Assembly: GCF_001552215.1 (NCBI RefSeq)
Contig: NZ_BCQT01000004.1
Span: forward strand, 248,001-312,000
Origin: Actinomadura macra NBRC 14102
Lineage (GTDB): Bacteria > Actinomycetota > Actinomycetes > Streptosporangiales > Streptosporangiaceae
Direction of reading: 5' to 3'
DNA: 64,000 bases
A program made the translations under genes and the position numbers. Positions 45,386-55,700 of the stretch are shown in pieces (within the stretch, counting starts at the first letter, position 1; each line of letters starts with the position of its first letter). A model generated the notes under the pieces. It saw nothing but the letters and a program-made list of their open reading frames with translations, was not told where the DNA came from and made no database searches.

Positions 45386-45896
45386 GGGCCCGGCCCTCCC
45401 TCATGTGCTCCCGCAGCGCCGCCATGGCGCGCGCGGTGTGGCTCTTCACCGTTCCCCGGGAGATCCCGAGCGTCTCGGCGATCTCGTGTTCGCTCAGGTC
45501 GCACCAGTACCGCAGTACGACCACGGCACGCTGCTTGGCGGGCAGCGCGCGGAGCACCTCGTCCAGGTCGCCCCCGGGGATTCCCGCGACCGGGGGCGCC
45601 GCGGCGAGGCGTTCCACGTCCATCACCGAACCGACCGGTGTGTCCCGGCGGCGGGCCCGCCGCTTGTTCTCGTCGATCGCGAGGTTGACCAGTACCCGGC
45701 GCGTGTACGCCTCGGGGTTGCCCGACGCGACGCGACGCCATCGCCGCGCGACCCGCTCGTAGGCGATCTGCAGCAGGTCCTCCGCGAGGTGCCGGTCGTA
45801 GACCATGAACACGGCGGTGCGCAGCAGGCGGCCCGCGGTGGCGGTCACGAACTCCTCGAACGTGACCTCCGCACCGCGGGGCTCCTGGGTGCTCAA
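45375..45896 (-). CDS. ECF sigma factor (SigE-like family)
   Basis: 173 residues. Region 2 (FVTATAGRLLRTAVFMVYDRHLAEDLLQ, then AYERVARRWRRV) and region 4 (LPAKQRAVVVLRYWCDLSEHEI and LGISRGTVKSHTARAMAALRE), a minimal ECF sigma factor. The start is uncertain; TTG 45896 gives the usual N-terminus (LSTQEPRG...). The gene downstream encodes a membrane protein that is probably its regulator. Convergent with the first MEDS cluster, so a functional link is possible but unproved. Confidence 0.85.
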   Translation of the reverse strand: MSTQEPRGAEVTFEEFVTATAGRLLRTAVFMVYDRHLAEDLLQIAYERVARRWRRVASGNPEAYTRRVLVNLAIDENKRRARRRDTPVGSVMDVERLAAAPPVAGIPGGDLDEVLRALPAKQRAVVVLRYWCDLSEHEIAETLGISRGTVKSHTARAMAALREHMREGRAHER

Positions 45897-45912
45897 CGTG
45901 GACAGACCGCAC

Positions 45913-46482
45913 CTACCCCCGGCTGGGCGGCATCGCGTTCGGGGTGCCGCGCGGAGGCGTCGGCGTGGGCGACAGCCGGGACGGACTCGGCCGCACCGTC
46001 GGCGGGGCGGTCGGCGTCGGCTTCCCCGTCGGCGGGGCGGTCGGGGTCGGCGTCGGCTCCGCGGACGGTGGAGCGGTCGGCTCCGGCGCGCAGGTCGGCT
46101 TGCCCCCGGGCGGCCTGGTGGCCGTGGGCCGGGGCTTGGGCGGGCGCGACGCAGTCGCCGTCGGTCGGGGCTTGGGCGGGCGCGACGGAGTGGCCGTCGG
46201 TCGGGGCTTGGGCGGGTGCGACGGGGTGGCCTTCGGCTCGGCGAAGCCGGCCTTCTTGGTCGGCCGCGGCGGTGCCGAGGGTGACGGGCAGCCCGGGTCG
46301 GTCGGCGAGGGGCTGGGCTTGGGTGGGCGCGTCGCCACCGCACCCTGCGCGGCGACCGGCCTCACCTCCGGCGATCCGCCCGGCCCCGCGGCCAGCCAGA
46401 TCCCGGCGGCCAGGAGACCCGTCCCGCTGAATCCGGCCAGGACGACCGCCGGCCAGCGGCGGATGCGACCCTTGTCGATCAT
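45913..46482 (-). CDS. Pro/Thr-repeat single-pass membrane protein
   Basis: 189 residues. Short basic N-terminus, one membrane helix (about 12-32), then an extracellular low-complexity region. It contains a 12-residue unit, RPPKPRPTAT plus two, repeated about three times (about 88-125), followed by PTPTAPP-type repeats. The repeat is visible in the DNA as a near-identical unit at about 46138-46232. Two cysteines flank the repeats. It lies 17 bases before the sigma-factor start and could be in the same unit. Function unknown, wall-spanning stalk likely. Confidence 0.65.
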   Translation of the reverse strand: MIDKGRIRRWPAVVLAGFSGTGLLAAGIWLAAGPGGSPEVRPVAAQGAVATRPPKPSPSPTDPGCPSPSAPPRPTKKAGFAEPKATPSHPPKPRPTATPSRPPKPRPTATASRPPKPRPTATRPPGGKPTCAPEPTAPPSAEPTPTPTAPPTGKPTPTAPPTVRPSPSRLSPTPTPPRGTPNAMPPSRG

Positions 46483-46571
46483 GATGCTCCTCGAGGCGAA
46501 GTTTCCTTACACCCCGATAAACCCCCGCTCGCCGTGCCGCGGTTGTCACGCCTGCCGGTTTTCTCCTCGGG

Positions 46572-47192
46572 TCAGGTCAGTCCGGCGGCGGACAGGGCTT
46601 CGGGGAGCAGCTCCGCGAGGGTGCGGAAGGCACGGCCCCGGTGGCTGATCGCGTCCTTGTCGGCCGGGGACATCTCGGCGGTCGTGCGGGACTCACCGTC
46701 CGGGAGGAAGACCGGGTCGTAGCCGAAACCTCCGGTTCCGCGCGGGGTCCGCACGATCGTGCCGCGCATCCGCGCCTCGACGCAGTGCTCCACGCCGCCC
46801 GGCAGGACGAGCGCGGCGGCGCAGACGAAATGGCCGCCGCGCAGGCCGTCGGGGACGTCGGCGATCTGGTCGAGGAGCAGCTGGAGGTTGGCGGCGTCCT
46901 TGTCACCGGTCGCCGCGCCGAACCGGCCCGACCAGCGGGCCGACAGCACGCCCGGCATGCCGTTCAGCGCGTCCACGCACAGGCCCGAGTCGTCGGCGAC
47001 GGCGGGCAGGCCGGTGTGCGCGGTGATCGCGCGGGCCTTGAGCAGCGCGTTGCCCTCGAAGGTCAGCTCGGTCTCGGGCACGTCGGGGGCATCGGCGAAG
47101 GCATCGAGCCCGGCGACCTCGATGTCGGTCAGGATGCGGTGCAGCTCGGCGACCTTGCCCCTGTTACGGGTCGCCAGGACGATCCGGGTCAC
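46572..47192 (-). CDS. rdgB: XTP/dITP pyrophosphatase (RdgB/HAM1)
   Basis: 206 residues, GTG start overlapping the rph stop. [16 protein letters not shown] at the N-terminus binds the triphosphate; [26 protein letters not shown] (catalytic Asp/Ser) and [15 protein letters not shown] are the family motifs; SHRGRAF is at the C-terminus. It removes deaminated purine triphosphates from the nucleotide pool. Part of the rph-rdgB pair conserved across actinobacteria (Rv1340-Rv1341 in M. tuberculosis). Confidence 0.95.
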   Translation of the reverse strand: MTRIVLATRNRGKVAELHRILTDIEVAGLDAFADAPDVPETELTFEGNALLKARAITAHTGLPAVADDSGLCVDALNGMPGVLSARWSGRFGAATGDKDAANLQLLLDQIADVPDGLRGGHFVCAAALVLPGGVEHCVEARMRGTIVRTPRGTGGFGYDPVFLPDGESRTTAEMSPADKDAISHRGRAFRTLAELLPEALSAAGLT

Positions 47193-47908
47193 GTGGCGAG
47201 CGCCGCGGCCTGGAGGCGGGTGAGTTCGGCGCAGCCGCCGGCCGCGAGGTCGAGCAGCGCGTCCAGCTCGGCGCGGTCGAACGGGGTGCCCTCGGCGGTG
47301 CCCTGCACCTCCACGAAGCGGCCGTCACCGGTGCAGACGACGTTCATGTCGGTCTCGGCGGCCGAATCCTCCTCGTAGCACAGATCGAGGCGGGCCTCGC
47401 CGGCGACCACACCGACGCTGACCGCCGCCACCGAGGTGATCAGCGGGTCGCCCCGCAGCAGCCGGCGGCCCCGCATCCACGACACCGCGTCGGCGAGCGC
47501 GATGTAGGCGCCGGTGATCGCGGCGGTGCGGGTGCCGCCGTCGGCCTGGAGGACGTCGCAGTCGAGCTGGACGGTGTTCTCGCCGAGCGCCTTGAAGTCC
47601 AGGCAGGCGCGGATGGAACGGCCGATGAGCCGGGAGATCTCGTGGGTGCGTCCGCCGACCCGGCCCCGGATGGACTCGCGGTCGTTGCGGGTGTTGGTGG
47701 CGCGCGGCAGCATCGCGTACTCGGCGGTGACCCAGCCGAGGCCGCTCTCGCGCCGCCAGCGGGGCACCGACTCCTGGACGGAGGCGGCGCACAGCACCCG
47801 GGTGCCGCCGAACTCGATCAGCGCCGACCCCTCCGCGTGGTCGAGCCAGCCACGCTGGACGCGGACGGGACGGAGCTGGTCGGATGCGCGATCATCGGGG
47901 CGAGCCAT
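47189..47908 (-). CDS. rph: Ribonuclease PH
   Basis: 239 residues from ATG 47908. Phosphorolytic 3'-5' exoribonuclease that trims the 3' ends of tRNA precursors. Motifs: [50 protein letters not shown] and [15 protein letters not shown]. The open frame extends 189 codons further upstream only as a shadow of the MBL gene. Its stop overlaps the rdgB start (GTGA). Confidence 0.95.
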   Translation of the reverse strand: MARPDDRASDQLRPVRVQRGWLDHAEGSALIEFGGTRVLCAASVQESVPRWRRESGLGWVTAEYAMLPRATNTRNDRESIRGRVGGRTHEISRLIGRSIRACLDFKALGENTVQLDCDVLQADGGTRTAAITGAYIALADAVSWMRGRRLLRGDPLITSVAAVSVGVVAGEARLDLCYEEDSAAETDMNVVCTGDGRFVEVQGTAEGTPFDRAELDALLDLAAGGCAELTRLQAAALAT

Positions 47909-47928
47909 GCGCCCCACCTTAACGGCAC

Positions 47929-48684
47929 TCAGAGGTCGTACTCGGCGCCCACGTACGCGAGTTCGACGTCGCCGTCGTAGTGGCTCGCCTTCGCCTCCTT
48001 GAGGGAGACGTCCCGGTCGTTCCACGGCACGAGGTGCGTGAGAACAAGCCTTCCGACACCGGCGGCGGCGGCGTGCTCGCCGGCCTCCCGCGCGGTCAGG
48101 TGCAGCTCCGACGGGAGCCCGGGGCCGTCCAGGAAGGACGCCTCGCACAGGAACAGGTCGGCGCCGCGGGCCAGGTCGACCAGCGTCTCGGACGCGCCGG
48201 TGTCGCCGGAGTAGGCGAGGGCCTTGCCGCCGTGCTCGATGCGGAACGCGTACGCCTCGACCGGGTGCGGCATCAGCGCGGTCGTCACCCGGAACGGGCC
48301 GATGTCGTACGGTCCGCGGCGCAGCGTCTCGAAGTCGAACGTCCCGGTCATACCGGGGTCGGGATCGAGATCGTATGCCTTCGCCAGGCGGACGGCGGTG
48401 CCCTCGGGCCCGTGCACCGGGATCCGCGGCGGCGGGCCGCTCGGGCGGTAGGTCCGGGCGACCCAGTAGCCGCACAGGTCGAGGCAGTGGTCGGCGTGCA
48501 GGTGCGAGATGCAGACGGAGTCGATCTCGTACAGCGGGTGGAAGCGCTGCAGCGTCCCGAGCGCGCCGTTGCCGAGGTCGAGCAGCATGGCGTAGCCGTC
48601 CGCCTCGATCAGGTAGCTGGACGCGGGGCTATCCGGCCCCGGAAAGCTGCCGGAGCAGCCGATCACAGTGACCCGCACGCTCAC
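47929..48684 (-). CDS. MBL-fold hydrolase, Rv1339-like (probable cyclic-nucleotide phosphodiesterase)
   Basis: 251 residues, GTG start. Metallo-beta-lactamase fold with [11 protein letters not shown] (first metal motif), [20 protein letters not shown] (bridging Asp) and LTHLVPW near the C-terminus. Order and likeness match M. tuberculosis Rv1339, reported as an atypical class II cAMP phosphodiesterase, in the murI-Rv1339-rph-rdgB string. Some relatives resemble RNase Z, so the substrate is not settled by sequence. Confidence 0.83.
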   Translation of the reverse strand: MSVRVTVIGCSGSFPGPDSPASSYLIEADGYAMLLDLGNGALGTLQRFHPLYEIDSVCISHLHADHCLDLCGYWVARTYRPSGPPPRIPVHGPEGTAVRLAKAYDLDPDPGMTGTFDFETLRRGPYDIGPFRVTTALMPHPVEAYAFRIEHGGKALAYSGDTGASETLVDLARGADLFLCEASFLDGPGLPSELHLTAREAGEHAAAAGVGRLVLTHLVPWNDRDVSLKEAKASHYDGDVELAYVGAEYDL

Positions 48685-48708
48685 TCCTCCTCTTGTGTCC
48701 CCGAGGAA

Positions 48709-49536
48709 TCAGGTGGTCAGAGCCTTGGTCAGGGTGGTCTCCACCGACCCGATCTCCGGCCCCAGGAACCGGCGGCCGAGCGTGGCGAACACCTCGGGGT
48801 CCCCGGTCGCGCGGAAGCGGTGACACGGCTCTGGCATCGACTCCGCCCGTGCGAGCCCACGGTCGTGCAGCACTCGATACACGTCCTTGGCGGTCTCGTC
48901 GGCACTTGACACCAGTGTGACCCCGTCCCCGACGACATACGAGATGACCCCGGTCAGATGTGGGTAGTGCGTACAGCCGAGAATGAGGGTGTCGCATCCG
49001 GCGTCCACGATCGGCTGGAGGTAGACGCGGGCGACGTCCAGCAGTTCCTCGCTCATCGTCACGCCCGACTCGACGAACTCGACGAACCGCGGGCAGGCGG
49101 TGCTGACCAGCTCGATGTGCGGCGCGGCGGCGAACGCGTCCTCGTAGGCCCGGCTGTTGACGGTGGCCTCGGTGGCGATCAGGCCGACCCGCCCGTTGCC
49201 GGTGGCGCGTGCGGCGCGCCGGGTGGCGGGGTTGATGACCTCGATCACCGGGACGTCGTAGCGTTCCCGGGCGTCGCGCAGCATCGCCGAGCTGGCGCTG
49301 TTACAGGCGATCACCAGCATCTTCACGCCCTCGTCGACGAGCTGGTCGAGCATCTCCAGCGCGAACGCGCGCACCTGCGCGATGGGACGGGGCCCGTACG
49401 GCTGGCGCGCGGAGTCACCGAGGTAGACGATCGGCTCGTTCGGCAGCTGGTCGAGGATCGCCCGTGCGACGGTGAGCCCGCCGAATCCGCTGTCGAAGAT
49501 GCCGATCGGCGAATCGTTGCCTGGTGAATCTGACAT
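48709..49536 (-). CDS. murI: Glutamate racemase
   Basis: 275 residues. Cofactor-independent racemase making D-glutamate for peptidoglycan. [16 protein letters not shown] at the N-terminus, [12 protein letters not shown] (first catalytic Cys), and [11 protein letters not shown] (second Cys) are all intact. [12 protein letters not shown] is also typical. Lies in the conserved cysM-murI-MBL-rph-rdgB block. Confidence 0.95.
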   Translation of the reverse strand: MSDSPGNDSPIGIFDSGFGGLTVARAILDQLPNEPIVYLGDSARQPYGPRPIAQVRAFALEMLDQLVDEGVKMLVIACNSASSAMLRDARERYDVPVIEVINPATRRAARATGNGRVGLIATEATVNSRAYEDAFAAAPHIELVSTACPRFVEFVESGVTMSEELLDVARVYLQPIVDAGCDTLILGCTHYPHLTGVISYVVGDGVTLVSSADETAKDVYRVLHDRGLARAESMPEPCHRFRATGDPEVFATLGRRFLGPEIGSVETTLTKALTT

Positions 49537-49727
49537 GGTGCATAAGGCTAGGCGAGTTCCTCGCGGGTAGGCGCGTCATGCGTCGTACATCACATGGCCA
49601 CGCGTCGGCAATAGGCGCAGTTCACGGGTGCTGCGGGCGATGCGGTCGCCGTACGGGGCGAAACGCCGGTGAAACGCTTCACGAGTGATCCGTCCGTGCG
49701 GGGCCGGATCGAGGCTCGGTGGGACGG

Positions 49728-50516
49728 TCAGCGCCCCTCGCGGGCGATCTGGCGGCTCTGCGCGACGAGGCGTCCGGTGGAGTCCCAGACCTCGACCTCC
49801 TCGTCGAACCAGCCGCCGGACAGGAGCCGTCCGGTGCCGTGGAGGCTGAGCCAGCCCGGGGCGGGGACGGCCCGCATGTGCCAGGTGAGCTCGACGGTGG
49901 GCGCCCATCCCTTGGCGCCGAGGTTGAGGGCGACGGGCGGCAGCGCGTCCACGGCGAGGGCCAGCGCGAACGCGTCGGGCTCGTGGGGGTCGCGGAGGCG
50001 GAACCAGGCGCGGATCTCGGGGCTGCCACTCGGGTGCCCGCCCATCCAGCCCATCGTGGCGGCGTCGAAACGCATGTCGATCTGGCCGGCGAAGCCCTGC
50101 TCGCCCGCCGTGGTGAGGAAGTCGGTGCACTCCTCCAGCGGCGGGATCGACGGGACGGGGTGGGGCCCGGCCCAGGACGCCTCGGTGCCCGCGTCGAGCG
50201 TGCCGGTGGTGATCAGCGCGTCCACGACGCGCCGGCCGTCCTGGACGAGGGTGACCAGGGACGTGGCGGCGGTGCGGCCGGTCTTCCGCGGCTCGACGAT
50301 CACCTCGGCGGGGCCGGGACCGGCCACGCGCAGGAACGTCGCCGCGGTCGAGACGGGGTGGGCGTGCGGGGAGGCATCGATGGCGGCGCGGTCGAGGACG
50401 GCCATGAGGTAGCCGCCGTTGATCGCCTCGGCGAACCCGTAGTCCCCGTGGAGGACGGTCTTGTAGCGGCCCTCACCGGTCCGCTCGACGGCGGTGGCGT
50501 CGCCGAACCCGCTCAT
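49728..50516 (-). CDS. Acyl-CoA thioesterase, TesB-like double hotdog
   Basis: 262 residues from ATG 50516 (GGGAG upstream); a GTG six codons earlier is possible. Two hotdog repeats: N-terminal DYGFAEAINGGYLMAVLDRAA and C-terminal LTWHMRAVPAPGWLSLHGTGRL, with VWDSTGRLVAQSRQIAR closing the second. It hydrolyses acyl-CoA thioesters; chain length unknown. Its place between murI and cysM is where M. tuberculosis has a rhomboid protease (Rv1337), so this is a local replacement. Confidence 0.8.
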   Translation of the reverse strand: MSGFGDATAVERTGEGRYKTVLHGDYGFAEAINGGYLMAVLDRAAIDASPHAHPVSTAATFLRVAGPGPAEVIVEPRKTGRTAATSLVTLVQDGRRVVDALITTGTLDAGTEASWAGPHPVPSIPPLEECTDFLTTAGEQGFAGQIDMRFDAATMGWMGGHPSGSPEIRAWFRLRDPHEPDAFALALAVDALPPVALNLGAKGWAPTVELTWHMRAVPAPGWLSLHGTGRLLSGGWFDEEVEVWDSTGRLVAQSRQIAREGR

Positions 50517-50653
50517 GCGCGCTCCCGTCTCCACGGCGGCGGCCCGCCGACCCGATTCTAGAATCCTGTTCGAATACGGACTCTACCGCGCCATCCGAGC
50601 GGTCCCCGGCCCGGGGGTGCCGTCGGGGGCGGGAGTGGCGTCGTGGGCGGGGG

Positions 50654-51896
<1,243 letters not shown>

Positions 51897-51985
51897 CGCG
51901 ATGATCTCCTTAGGTCGTACGGGGCTTCCCGCCCCAGCGTGACAACCGGGCGGGGCGCGGGGGAATTCCGGGCGTGTACCGCGCG

Positions 51986-52105
51986 TCAGAGACAGTCGTA
52001 GACGACCGCGGCGCGCGAGTGCCCGAACAGATAGCTCTGCACGGGTGGCACGACGGCGGAACGGATGCGGCGCCGTGCGCCCGCCCTGTGCCCGCTCGTC
52101 CCCAT
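51986..52105 (-). CDS. Possible 39-residue leader peptide before cysO
   Basis: A short frame between mec and cysO begins MGTSGHRAGARRRIR and ends VVYDCL, with its single Cys codon two codons before the stop. Actinobacterial sulfur-metabolism genes are often preceded by short Arg-rich leader peptides. A hairpin is possible between its stop and cysO (CGCCCC and GGGGCG, about 51931-51956). Its ribosome site is weak. Attenuation by cysteine supply is speculation. Confidence 0.3.
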   Translation of the reverse strand: MGTSGHRAGARRRIRSAVVPPVQSYLFGHSRAAVVYDCL

Positions 52106-52149
52106 GACGACCAGTTTACCGGCCGCCGTCCGGCCCTTCCCCGCCACGG

Positions 52150-52566
52150 TCAGGCGTACGACTCGACGACCGTGACCTCTTCCTCGGTCACCTCGCCGTC
52201 CACGATCCGGTACGACCGGAACTCGGTCTCGTCCGCCTCGCGCGTGGAGACGAGAACGTAGTGGGCGTTCGGCTCGGACGCGTACGAGATGTCGGTCCGG
52301 GACGGGTACGCCTCGGTGGAGGTGTGCGAGTGGTAGATCACGACGGGCTCCTCGTCCCGGTCGTCCATCTCGCGCCACACCTTGAGCTGCTCAAGGGAGT
52401 CGAAGCGGTAGAACGTCGGGGAGCGCTCGGCGTTGGTCATCGGGACGTACCGGGCGGGGCGGTCGGACCCGATCGGGCCGGCGACGACGCCGCAGGCCTC
52501 GTCGGGGTGGTCCGCGCGCGCATGCGCGACGATCCGGTCAACCAGGGCACGCTCGATCGTCAGCAT
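52150..52566 (-). CDS. mec: JAMM peptidase Mec (CysO-cysteine peptidase)
   Basis: 138 residues from ATG 52566. MPN+/JAMM zinc peptidase: H79, H81, S89 and D92 in IYHSHTSTEAYPSRTD, with DEACGVVAG near the N-terminus. In M. tuberculosis Mec (Rv1334) frees cysteine from the CysO-cysteine adduct. It precedes cysO and cysM on the same strand, giving a complete thiocarboxylate cysteine-synthesis set. Confidence 0.93.
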   Translation of the reverse strand: MLTIERALVDRIVAHARADHPDEACGVVAGPIGSDRPARYVPMTNAERSPTFYRFDSLEQLKVWREMDDRDEEPVVIYHSHTSTEAYPSRTDISYASEPNAHYVLVSTREADETEFRSYRIVDGEVTEEEVTVVESYA

Positions 52567-52621
52567 GACGTGAAGGCTACCGGGCGTCGGCGGGGCGCTC
52601 TGCACCCTGCTCGCACGCCGC

Positions 52622-53632
52622 TCACCCGAGCTTGACGTGCATGCGGATGCGCGTGCCGTCCATGCCGGAGCGGATCTCCACGATGTGGCACAGCCGCCGG
52701 ACGGCCCACATCGCGGCCTCGCCGCCGCGCTGCCCGCGCGGCGGCGCGTAGCCCAGGAACCGGTCGGTGAGGGCCCGCCCCGGGTCGCTGACGTCGCAGA
52801 CGAGCGCGCCCTCCTCGGCCCACAGCCACAGCGCGCCCCGGCCGCCTCCCTCGCGGATGATGTTCGTGGCGACCTCGTTCACGGCGAGGACGAACGGGAG
52901 CGAGCGCTCCTTCGGGAGCCCGAGCCGGCGGGCTTCGGCGCCGAGGAAGTCGCGCACGCCGGGCAACTCCCCGGCGGCGAACGGCCTGCGGGCCGCGATC
53001 GACGGTGGTGGCGGCAGCGGGACGGCGTTGCACTCGGCGTAGAACGCGGCCGGGTCGGTGAAGCCCTCGCTCGGCCGCTCCCCGTCCGGCCCGGCGATCT
53101 CGGGGTGGGTGCGGGCCGCGTCCGCCAGGACGTGCCCGGGCAGCGCCGACGCGTCGTAGGCGCACATGATCGAGGTCGGCGTGCCGGCGAACGCCACGTT
53201 CAGGATCGCCTCGTGCCGCTTCCACTCGCGGGTCTCCAGCGGCGTGAGCCCGTCCCAGACCGGCTCGGTGAGCAGCCGGAGCCGCCCGCGCGGCCACCAG
53301 TCGGCGCGCGTCCGGTCGTAGTAGGAGGCCAGGGCGTGCATCGGGCCCTGGAACCAGTCGGCGGAGTCGATGAACTCGACCGGCGCGGCCGTCCCGGTGC
53401 CGAGCCGCTCGCGCAGGAGGGCGGCCGTGTCGGGCGCGGCGATGACGACCACCGCGTCGCCGGCGCGGCACCCCGCCCGCAGGAAGGGGACGGCGGTGAG
53501 CGCGAACTCGCCGCGCGTCGGGTACGGCAGCGCCCGGTGCACGAGCACGTCACGGCCCTGCTCGCCGAGGGCCGGACCGGGGTCGGCGGCCTGCCGGGCG
53601 GGCGGCTCCGCGGAGAAGGAGAAGGCGATCAT
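52622..53632 (-). CDS. RsbA-type regulator with MEDS domain and atypical ATPase domain (MEDS-E)
   Basis: 336 residues from ATG 53632, overlapping the stop of MEDS-F (ATGA). MEDS domain (about 30-205: FALTAVPFLRAGCRAGDAVVVIA, LTEPVWDGLTPLETREWKRHE). HATPase-like domain (about 225-333) keeps the N-box Glu and Asn in AVNEVATNIIREG but reads CDVSDPGRALT at G1 and GGEAAMWAVRRL where MEDS-A and MEDS-C have a glycine loop (GRFGLW, RGFGLW). ATP binding may be weakened or lost. Third gene of a minus-strand MEDS trio. Confidence 0.82.
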   Translation of the reverse strand: MIAFSFSAEPPARQAADPGPALGEQGRDVLVHRALPYPTRGEFALTAVPFLRAGCRAGDAVVVIAAPDTAALLRERLGTGTAAPVEFIDSADWFQGPMHALASYYDRTRADWWPRGRLRLLTEPVWDGLTPLETREWKRHEAILNVAFAGTPTSIMCAYDASALPGHVLADAARTHPEIAGPDGERPSEGFTDPAAFYAECNAVPLPPPPSIAARRPFAAGELPGVRDFLGAEARRLGLPKERSLPFVLAVNEVATNIIREGGGRGALWLWAEEGALVCDVSDPGRALTDRFLGYAPPRGQRGGEAAMWAVRRLCHIVEIRSGMDGTRIRMHVKLG

Positions 53633-54477
53633 CGGACCGCCTCCCGGACGACACCGGGCGCGGTGTCCCAGCCGGACACGCGCAGCATCAGTTCCACGCA
53701 GCCGGGCATCGAACGCAAGATCACCTGCCGGTCGAGGACGGTGCTGGTCCGGTTGGCCTCGATCAGGGTCCGCAGCCCGTCCAGGTCGCAGAAGTCGAGC
53801 CGGGACAGGTCGAGGCAGAGGTGCGCGCCGCCCGGCCCGGCGGACGCGTCGAAGTCGCGCAGCGCCGCGACCAGGGCGGGCAGGGTGGACTCGTCGATCG
53901 CCCCGGACAGCCGCAGCCCGGGCGGCGCGAACAGCGGGGTGATCGTCAGAACGCCGTCGTCGAACACGTCGTCGGCGCGGACGCGCGTGCCGTGGTGCTG
54001 GTCCACCAGGCGCAGGTGCCCGGTGCCGAACCAGCGCCGGTCGTACTGGCACAGCGCCATGACCCGCGACCCGGGCGCGGTGACCGCGCTGTGGAGTGCG
54101 TCCTCGAACGCGGCGAACGGTTCCGTGCCGGGCCAGCCGCGCGGGGACGGCGACGCCTCCGCCGTGACGCGCACACCCGGGACACGCGCGCCCGCACCGT
54201 CAGCGCGCGTCACGGCCCTGATCGCGTCCGCGATGTCCGCGTCCGCAGGCAGAACGATCAGCCGGTCGGCACCGGCGCCCGCGCCGGCCTCGGCGAGCAG
54301 CCGGCCGGCCGCGGACTCCGCCGGATCGCCGTCGACCAGGCAGACGACGGCGTGCCCGGCGCGCAGCCCGCCCCGGACGTACGCCGCCATGATCGCGTCG
54401 CGTTCAGCGTCGGTGTCGTAGGCGAGGCATGCGTGATCGCCTGGCAGCATCTCGCCGACCGCCTTGGAGTGCGCCAT
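53629..54477 (-). CDS. MEDS + STAS protein with Asp at the phosphoserine position (MEDS-F)
   Basis: 282 residues. MEDS domain (about 1-180: SKAVGEMLPGDHACLAYD, YVRGGLRAGHAVVCLVD, VMALCQYDRRWF), then STAS (about 190-280: GLRLSGAIDESTLPALV, CLDLSRLDFCDLDGLRTL). The position that is phosphorylated Ser in SpoIIAA (DSSG) is Asp (DLDG), a constitutive negative charge. Directly coupled to MEDS-E by ATGA overlap. Confidence 0.82.
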   Translation of the reverse strand: MAHSKAVGEMLPGDHACLAYDTDAERDAIMAAYVRGGLRAGHAVVCLVDGDPAESAAGRLLAEAGAGAGADRLIVLPADADIADAIRAVTRADGAGARVPGVRVTAEASPSPRGWPGTEPFAAFEDALHSAVTAPGSRVMALCQYDRRWFGTGHLRLVDQHHGTRVRADDVFDDGVLTITPLFAPPGLRLSGAIDESTLPALVAALRDFDASAGPGGAHLCLDLSRLDFCDLDGLRTLIEANRTSTVLDRQVILRSMPGCVELMLRVSGWDTAPGVVREAVR

Positions 54478-54621
54478 GCGACCTCCTCGGGAGCCGGTCA
54501 GTGGTCAACGTATCAAGGCGGGACGGACAGGTCGACGGAGGACGAACAGGACGAGAGCGGCGGGCGAGGGTGGCGGGCGAGGGCGGCCACGCCGGAGCGG
54601 GTGGCGGCGGGTCCGCGTCGT

Positions 54622-55536
54622 TCAGCCCGGCCCGTCCTCGATCGCCACGCCAGGCCGCGCGACCAGCCCGGACGAGCGGAGCCGCTCACCGAGCCCCGGC
54701 GGGACGCCGCGCAGCAGCAACCCCCGGTTCGGGCCGAGGTCGGGACGGTCGGCGCGGGTCAGCAGGCGCAGCCCGTCGTCGTCGCAGCCGGTGACGCCGC
54801 CGAGATCCAGACAGAGCAGGCCGGTACGGGTCGAGATCGACGCGAGGACCTTCTCGGCCGCCGGCCGGGTCGCCCCGTCGATCACACCCGACAGTTCCAC
54901 GCCCGGCGGGCTGAAGATCGGCGTGATCCGCAGCGTCCCGTCGTCGTAGTAGTCGTTCACCCGCACCCGCCCCATGTGGCAGGACTCCAGCTCCTCCAGG
55001 TAGGCGGCGTTGAACCAGCGCCGGTCGAACTGGCAGATCGCCATCGCCTTGATGTCGGTGGTCATGAAGACCTCATCGAGCATCCGCTCGAAGTCGCCGT
55101 GCTGGTCGGTGCCGGGCCAGCGGCGCAGCGAGAACCGCGCCTCGCCGGCGATGCGCACCCCGGAGTAGCCCTGGACGAGCGCGAGATCGATCTCGGTCGC
55201 CATCAGCTCGATGCTCTCCTGCGGGTCGAACCGCCCGCTGGCGAGGAAGGTCTCCTCCGCGGTCCGGACGACGAAGTGTCCCGCCTCCATCGCCTCGGCC
55301 AGGTCGACCCGCTCGCCCTCCGCGGGCATCACGGCGTCCTTCTCGTCGCCGGTCAGCCAGTCGAGCACGTCCCCGGAGCGGACGGCGTCGGAGATGTAGA
55401 TGATCTTGTGCCCGGCGCGGACGCCGTCCCGGACGTAGGCGGCCATGATCGACCGCCGTTCCTCGTCGTTGTCGAAGAGCAGGCACAGATGATCGCCGAG
55501 CTTCATCTCGCGGACGGCCTTCCGGTGGGCGGTCAT
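54622..55536 (-). CDS. MEDS + STAS protein with Asp at the phosphoserine position (MEDS-G)
   Basis: 304 residues. ATG 55536 has an excellent ribosome site (CGGAGG, 5 bases before) and gives MTAHRKAVREMKLGDH, matching the start of MEDS-F; ATG 55557 is an alternative. MEDS domain (about 5-200: LCLLFDNDEERRSIMAAYVRDG, IKAMAICQFDRRWFNAAYL), STAS (about 215-300: GVELSGVIDGATRPAAEKVL, CLDLGGVTGCDDDGLRLL). The phosphosite reads DDDG. First gene of the MEDS trio. Confidence 0.82.
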   Translation of the reverse strand: MTAHRKAVREMKLGDHLCLLFDNDEERRSIMAAYVRDGVRAGHKIIYISDAVRSGDVLDWLTGDEKDAVMPAEGERVDLAEAMEAGHFVVRTAEETFLASGRFDPQESIELMATEIDLALVQGYSGVRIAGEARFSLRRWPGTDQHGDFERMLDEVFMTTDIKAMAICQFDRRWFNAAYLEELESCHMGRVRVNDYYDDGTLRITPIFSPPGVELSGVIDGATRPAAEKVLASISTRTGLLCLDLGGVTGCDDDGLRLLTRADRPDLGPNRGLLLRGVPPGLGERLRSSGLVARPGVAIEDGPG

Positions 55537-55700
55537 CGCGGCCTCCGAGTGTGTCATCGGCCCGTCCAGGCGGGCGCCGGCTTCCCTCGCGGACAACGGT
55601 AGCCACGGACCGCACAGCCGTCTCGACAATCCGTAATGAGGGCAGTGGCCGAGTGTGGACGGGCGCAGGGCGCCCCACCCAACGGCTGTCCAGAGGACGG

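Noticed and set aside
49576-49727. Minus-strand coding-like tail (ITREAFHRRFAPYG...HVMYDA) after the thioesterase
   Set aside because: It reads like protein but has no usable start codon of its own outside the thioesterase gene; perhaps a remnant, not supportable as a gene.
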